Assembly (NCBI GenBank): GCA_002479035.1
Contig: DLLA01000054.1
Span: 1 to 19,280 of the forward strand
Direction: 5' to 3'
DNA from: Bacteroidales bacterium UBA7574
GTDB taxonomy: Bacteria; Bacteroidota; Bacteroidia; Bacteroidales; Paludibacteraceae
DNA: 19,280 nucleotides
The position numbers and the translations under genes are program-made. Under the pieces are notes generated by a model, which worked only from the letters and a program-made list of their open reading frames with translations, made no database searches and was not told where the DNA came from. This document shows positions 15,471 through 19,280 of the stretch, in pieces. How positions within the stretch are numbered: position 1 is the stretch's first letter; the number at the start of each line of letters is the position of its first letter.

Positions 15471-18400
15471 TTAGAAACCTATTTCTATGCCGACCATGCC
15501 GGAACGCATAGCGGGGTAGCGGAGTCCGTCGTTGGTGGCGAGTTCGGGATCCCAGAGTTTGAATGACGAGAAACAGAAGAGGTTGTTGCCCGAAAGGGAG
15601 ATACGGAACTTCTTGGCGTGCATCTTGTCAAGTGCCTTTTTGGGGAGCGAATAGCCGACTTCGATGGTCTTGAGACGGAGGAAAGACATGTCCTTCTTCC
15701 ACCATGTGGAGGCGACATTGTTGTTGGTGTTGGTGGACTCGCTGAGGCGCGGCCAGAATACGTTCTGCGAGGGGTTGGACTCGGTCCAGCGGTCGTTGTA
15801 GTTGGTGAAGACGTTGCCGAGAACACCCTGTCCCGAGCCGGGGATGAAATAGTCGTTGCCGCCGATGATACGCCACGTGTCGCCCGTGCCTTGGAAGAAG
15901 ATGTTGAAGTCGAAGCCCTTGTACTCAAGGTTTCCACCGAAGCCATAGACGATACGGGGGTCGTTGGTGCCGCCGATGTAGCCTTGGTCCTCGTCGGTGA
16001 TTTTGCCATCACCGTTCATATCCACGTACTTGATGTCGCCCGGGCGGACTGTGGCTCCCAGTTGCGGGACAGGCAGCCCTGCGGCAAGATTGCCGTCGGC
16101 ATCAAAGTCGTCGTCGGTGTAGAGCCCATCGGCAGTGTAGCCCCACAGGGTGTTGATAGACTGCCCCGTCCGGCTGCGGTGCGTGCCCTTGACGGCTTCG
16201 GGTTCATCGATTTCGAGGATGGTGTTCTTGGCATAGGTGAAAGTGCCGCGGAGAGCGATGTTGAGTCCGTTGCGGAACCGGTGGTTGTAGGTCATAGAGA
16301 GGTCCACACCGCGGTTGTCCACCTTGCCGTAATTGGCGTAGGGTGTGCTGATGAAGCCGACTTGCGAGGGGATAGTGTTGCGCTGCATGAAGATGTTGCT
16401 GCGCAGTTCCCGGAAGAAATCGACTTGGAGATCGAGGTCGTTGTATAGCCCGAGTTCGAAGCCGACATCGGCTTTGCGCGCGGTCTCCCACGTGAGGTTG
16501 GCGACACCTACTTCGCCCTCCCGGACACCCTGATAATACACATCGCCCGTGTAGCCCCAGTTGTAGCCGTTGGCGTTGCGGTTGATGGTGGTGATGTAGG
16601 CGAAACGTCGCGAGCCACCGATGTTGTCGTTGCCGACGAGACCGATAGAGCCACGGAGTTTGAGTTTGGAGAGGACGTCCCGTGCCTCTTCCATCCAGTG
16701 CTCCTCGGAGATGAGCCATCCGACAGCCCCCGATGGGAAGAAGCCATAGCGTTTGCCCTTGGCGAAGTTCTCGGAGCCGTTGTAGCCGAAGTTGAACTCC
16801 GCCACATAGCGCCGGTCGTAGGTGTAGGAGGCACGCCCTGCGATACCCTGGTTGCGGTAGGGCTGGTAGTCGCCGTTGTCATAGGAGCGGAGGTTGTAGA
16901 GGAAGAGGGCATCAACCGCGTGGCGGGAAGCGAAAGTGCGGTTGTAGGTGAGGGCCGCCTCGAAGTAGATGCTGTTGTTGCCATAGTCGGCATTGCTGCT
17001 ATGGTCGAGGAATTCGGAGCCGTACTTGAGGATGGAATGTACGAGTTCACCCTCGTCGTTGCGGGACTTGGCGACACTGTAGTAGTCGGGGGTCTTGCCG
17101 CGGGTCATATAGGTCTGCGAGAAATAGTCGAAAGAGAACGTGGCTTTGGCTTTGAGTCCCGGGGTGATGAACTTGAGGTCCTGCTCGATAGCAAAGAGGG
17201 ACTCGAGTTTGCCGGCGGTGCTGCGGTAGTAGCCATTCTGCGTACTCATAGCCCACGGGTTGTAGCGATTGGCAGACGCAAGGGGGATGGTGCCGTCGGA
17301 ATAGACTGCGGGGTGGACGAAAGGCGGTGTCTCGAAGGCTTTGGCAAAGACCTCGTCGGTGGAGGAATTGGACTTGCGGAGCATCTGCAAGTAGCCACCG
17401 ATATTGAAGCGCAGGATGGTGGTCTTGGTGATGTCCAAGTCCACGTTGGCGCGGAGGTTGAAGCGATTGAGTTTGGAGCCTGTGTCGTAGGGCAGCGTCT
17501 CATCGACAGCCATGATGCCCTTCTCGTGATAGTAGGAACCCGTGAGGGCATAACGCAGCCGCTCGGAGCCGCCGGAGACGGAGAGGTTGGCGCGTGTGGA
17601 GTAGGCTACGTCGTTGGTGATGGCGTCCACCCAATCGACATCGGGGTAGAGGTCGCGGTCGTAGCCGTAGTAGGTCTTGAGGATTTGGTCTTTGGTGAAG
17701 AGACGCTTGTTGGGGTCGGACTGGAGGTTGTTGAGCAGGTCCATATACTCCGCCGCGCCGATGAACTGCGGCAGTTTGGTGGGCGTGGAGACGGATTGCT
17801 CGAGACGCAGAGAGATAGCGGGCGGTGCTACACTGCCCCGTTTGGTGTTGATGAGAATGACCCCGTTGGCACCACGCACACCGTACATAGCCGAAGCCGA
17901 GGCATCTTTGAGGACAGAGAACGCCTCAATCTCTGCGGGGTCGATGTCGTTGAGTGAACGCTCGACACCATCCACGAGGACCAGCGGGGAGGTGTTGCCC
18001 GAGAATGAGGCAATACCGCGAATCCAGAAGTCGGAGTTGTCGTAGCCCGGTTCGCCCGAAGGCTGCACAGCAATGACACCCGCCAGTTGACCGGCGAGGT
18101 TGTTGCTCATAGAGCGTGTGGAGCCGACCTGCAGTTGTGCTGGTTCGATGGTCTGGATAGAGCCGATGACAGAGAGTTTCTTCTGGTTGCCATAGCCGAC
18201 CACAACCACTTCGTCGAGAACCTCGGTGTCGTCTTCCATAGTGACGAAGAAACTGATGTCGCTACCGACCGTGATGGTTTGGGTCTTGTAGCCGACGTAA
18301 CTGATGTCGAGTTTGGATTGCTTGTCCGGCACGTCCAGGTAGAAGTGCCCGTCCATGTCGGTGATGGTACCGAGGTTGGTTCCCTCGACCATAACGGTAA

Positions 18401-18533
18401 CGCCGATGAGGGGTTCACGCTGCTTGTCCACCACCGTGCCGCTGATGCGGATGTTGCCGTCCGCCATAAGAGAAAGCGGCAGGAACAGGTATAGCACCAA
18501 GAGGGCATACGGTATAAATCGTATGGCGCGCAT
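15471..18533 (-). CDS. SusC-family TonB-dependent outer-membrane receptor
   Basis: This 1020-aa protein has a signal peptide (to about residue 24), then a carboxypeptidase-regulatory-like domain (about 28-105, with ISGTVVDKQREPLIGVTV), the TonB box region DEVVVVGYG (about 107-115), a plug domain (about 118-232, with PLVLVDGVE and ASASAMYGVRGANGVILI) and a beta-barrel ending in an aromatic residue (GIEIGF). It imports glycan fragments with the SusD partner, powered by TonB. It is the largest gene of the locus and starts 110 bp after an incomplete surface protein. I see no TAnnTTTG box directly upstream, so it is probably read from a promoter beyond the window. Confidence 0.96.
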   Translation of the reverse strand: MRAIRFIPYALLVLYLFLPLSLMADGNIRISGTVVDKQREPLIGVTVMVEGTNLGTITDMDGHFYLDVPDKQSKLDISYVGYKTQTITVGSDISFFVTMEDDTEVLDEVVVVGYGNQKKLSVIGSIQTIEPAQLQVGSTRSMSNNLAGQLAGVIAVQPSGEPGYDNSDFWIRGIASFSGNTSPLVLVDGVERSLNDIDPAEIEAFSVLKDASASAMYGVRGANGVILINTKRGSVAPPAISLRLEQSVSTPTKLPQFIGAAEYMDLLNNLQSDPNKRLFTKDQILKTYYGYDRDLYPDVDWVDAITNDVAYSTRANLSVSGGSERLRYALTGSYYHEKGIMAVDETLPYDTGSKLNRFNLRANVDLDITKTTILRFNIGGYLQMLRKSNSSTDEVFAKAFETPPFVHPAVYSDGTIPLASANRYNPWAMSTQNGYYRSTAGKLESLFAIEQDLKFITPGLKAKATFSFDYFSQTYMTRGKTPDYYSVAKSRNDEGELVHSILKYGSEFLDHSSNADYGNNSIYFEAALTYNRTFASRHAVDALFLYNLRSYDNGDYQPYRNQGIAGRASYTYDRRYVAEFNFGYNGSENFAKGKRYGFFPSGAVGWLISEEHWMEEARDVLSKLKLRGSIGLVGNDNIGGSRRFAYITTINRNANGYNWGYTGDVYYQGVREGEVGVANLTWETARKADVGFELGLYNDLDLQVDFFRELRSNIFMQRNTIPSQVGFISTPYANYGKVDNRGVDLSMTYNHRFRNGLNIALRGTFTYAKNTILEIDEPEAVKGTHRSRTGQSINTLWGYTADGLYTDDDFDADGNLAAGLPVPQLGATVRPGDIKYVDMNGDGKITDEDQGYIGGTNDPRIVYGFGGNLEYKGFDFNIFFQGTGDTWRIIGGNDYFIPGSGQGVLGNVFTNYNDRWTESNPSQNVFWPRLSESTNTNNNVASTWWKKDMSFLRLKTIEVGYSLPKKALDKMHAKKFRISLSGNNLFCFSSFKLWDPELATNDGLRYPAMRSGMVGIEIGF

Positions 18534-18579
18534 AAGAATTAGGTATTATAAGTTTGATATTGAATACTAGGTAGGATAT

Positions 18580-18612
18580 GGAGAAATGGGGCTGAAAATA
18601 CCCCATTTCTCC
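18580..18612 (-). terminator. Strong hairpin before susC
   Basis: GGAGAAATGGGG (18580-18591) and CCCCATTTCTCC (18601-18612) form a perfect 12-bp stem with a 9-nt loop between the upstream gene and susC. There is no U-run on either strand, so partial termination or mRNA processing and stabilisation is as likely as full termination. Confidence 0.5.
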
Positions 18613-18613
18613 T

Positions 18614-18634
18614 GACGACGCGAGCCGCGCCGTC
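18614..18634. repeat. REP-like palindrome, copy 2
   Basis: GACGACGCG (18614-18622) and CGCGCCGTC (18626-18634) pair except for one mismatch, with a 3-nt loop. The left arm is identical to that of the copy at 15405. It sits 9 nt past the end of the upstream gene. Confidence 0.55.
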
Positions 18635-18643
18635 TTCCATAAT

Positions 18644-19280
18644 TTACTGACGACGACCTGTCAAGTCGTAGAGAGCATCGCCGCGAAGGATATAGACCTG
18701 TCCGTTGCGGATGACCTTGGTGGGCTGCGGGTACTGACCTACGGTAATGACATCGGTAGGAGTGGCACCGGTGACGGTGAGGGTCATTGTCTTGAGGTTG
18801 AGAGTGAGCGAATACTTGCTGGCAGTGGTAACAAGGAACTGATAGTCAATAGTATAACCATTAATAACCTGTACGGGTAGGCTACCGCCTGTCGTTAATT
18901 TGACATCATCTGCTGTTGCGCCAAAAGTATCGGAGTTCCAATCCCACCATTTGCCACAGAATTTGAGTTTGCCTGCAGCGAGGTCGCCGGACCATGTCCA
19001 AACACTATCCTGCGTAGCGTCGAGGGTCATCTCTATAGCATTATCATCGAAATTATAACCACCGGTAGCCTCGCCAATCATCCACATAGTAGTGAGTACT
19101 TTGACAGGAGCCGTAGCAGGTGTGAGCGTCATCTTGCCTGCGGGAATATCGAGTTGTGCTTCGAAATAGGTGTCTGCGGTGAACGCGGTGTGGTATTTGG
19201 GGTCGCCCGATGTGGCTTTAACAAGAGAGTATTCGCCGCTTGCTTTCACCTCTTCGCCATCGTTCTGAGGACCGTACTGA
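18644..19280 (-). CDS. C-terminal part of a SusE/F-like surface protein (incomplete)
   Basis: The frame is open to the window edge, so the start is missing; at least 211 residues are visible. They hold the end of one module and one full SusF-like binding module (MWMIGEATGGYN, then WTWSGDLAAGKLKF and a final LTLNLKTMTLTV), closely related to those in the lipoprotein at 11923. The protein ends with KVIRNGQVYILRGDALYDLTGRR, a short C-terminal pattern common in secreted Bacteroidales proteins and thought to be read by the type IX system; this assignment is inference. It precedes susC and shares the strand, so it is probably part of the locus, as a binding protein or the end of a surface amylase-type enzyme. 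Confidence 0.7.
   Translation of the reverse strand, partial: QYGPQNDGEEVKASGEYSLVKATSGDPKYHTAFTADTYFEAQLDIPAGKMTLTPATAPVKVLTTMWMIGEATGGYNFDDNAIEMTLDATQDSVWTWSGDLAAGKLKFCGKWWDWNSDTFGATADDVKLTTGGSLPVQVINGYTIDYQFLVTTASKYSLTLNLKTMTLTVTGATPTDVITVGQYPQPTKVIRNGQVYILRGDALYDLTGRRQ

Noticed and set aside
16698..17957. 419-codon plus-strand open frame opposite susC
   Set aside because: Val/Gly/Glu-rich antisense shadow of a certain SusC gene.

Overview
The window comes from a member of the Bacteroidales (phylum Bacteroidota). The evidence is a SusC/SusD pair, many lipoproteins with short signal peptides ending in a lipobox, promoters of the TTG-N20-TAnnTTTG type, little sign of Shine-Dalgarno sequences, and a C-terminal motif like those of type IX secretion cargo. 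I cannot narrow it to a genus. No tRNA, intact rRNA, transposase or CRISPR array is visible.

Positions 1-959 hold no long gene. They contain an AT-rich start, two direct repeats and three DnaA-box-like 9-mers spaced exactly 11 bp apart. A well-formed promoter (314-345) follows, then a probable structured RNA of about 375 nt (352-726) ending in a U-run terminator.

Positions 780-2502 hold a tightly packed three-gene unit: a VanZ-like small membrane protein, an 80-aa secreted peptide whose six cysteines follow the spacing of CSalpha-beta defensins, and a MauE/DoxX-thioredoxin fusion expected to handle disulfides. The genes overlap by 40 and 4 nt. This is the most novel part of the window: a candidate defensin-like peptide with a dedicated disulfide-forming partner and a possible self-protection protein.

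Positions 2554-6350 hold a second plus-strand cluster of exported proteins: a secreted DnaJ-type zinc-finger protein, a Gln/Pro-rich lipoprotein, a DUF5683-like membrane protein, a small carboxypeptidase-regulatory-like lipoprotein and a larger multidomain lipoprotein with a DUF1566-like end. A repeated RNA element lies 8-11 nt upstream of three start codons in these two units (before 867, 2648 and 3074). It has a constant 14-nt loop and a stem with compensating base changes, and it ties the two units together.

Positions 6412-7644 (minus strand) encode a stand-alone AAA ATPase with a DUF4143-type C-terminus and its own promoter. A 623-bp gap follows, with a plus-strand promoter and a 13-bp direct repeat but no gene.

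Positions 8268-19280 (minus strand, clearly more GC-rich than the left third) are a polysaccharide utilisation locus. In transcription order it reads: an incomplete surface protein with SusE/F-like modules, SusC, SusD, a SusE/F-like binding lipoprotein, a GH27-like lipoprotein and a SusB-like GH97 alpha-glucosidase. Glycan would be bound by the surface lipoproteins, imported by SusCD and cleaved by the two hydrolases. The SusB-like catalytic residues point to an alpha-glucan. Palindromic REP-like repeats sit in the gaps on both sides of susC.
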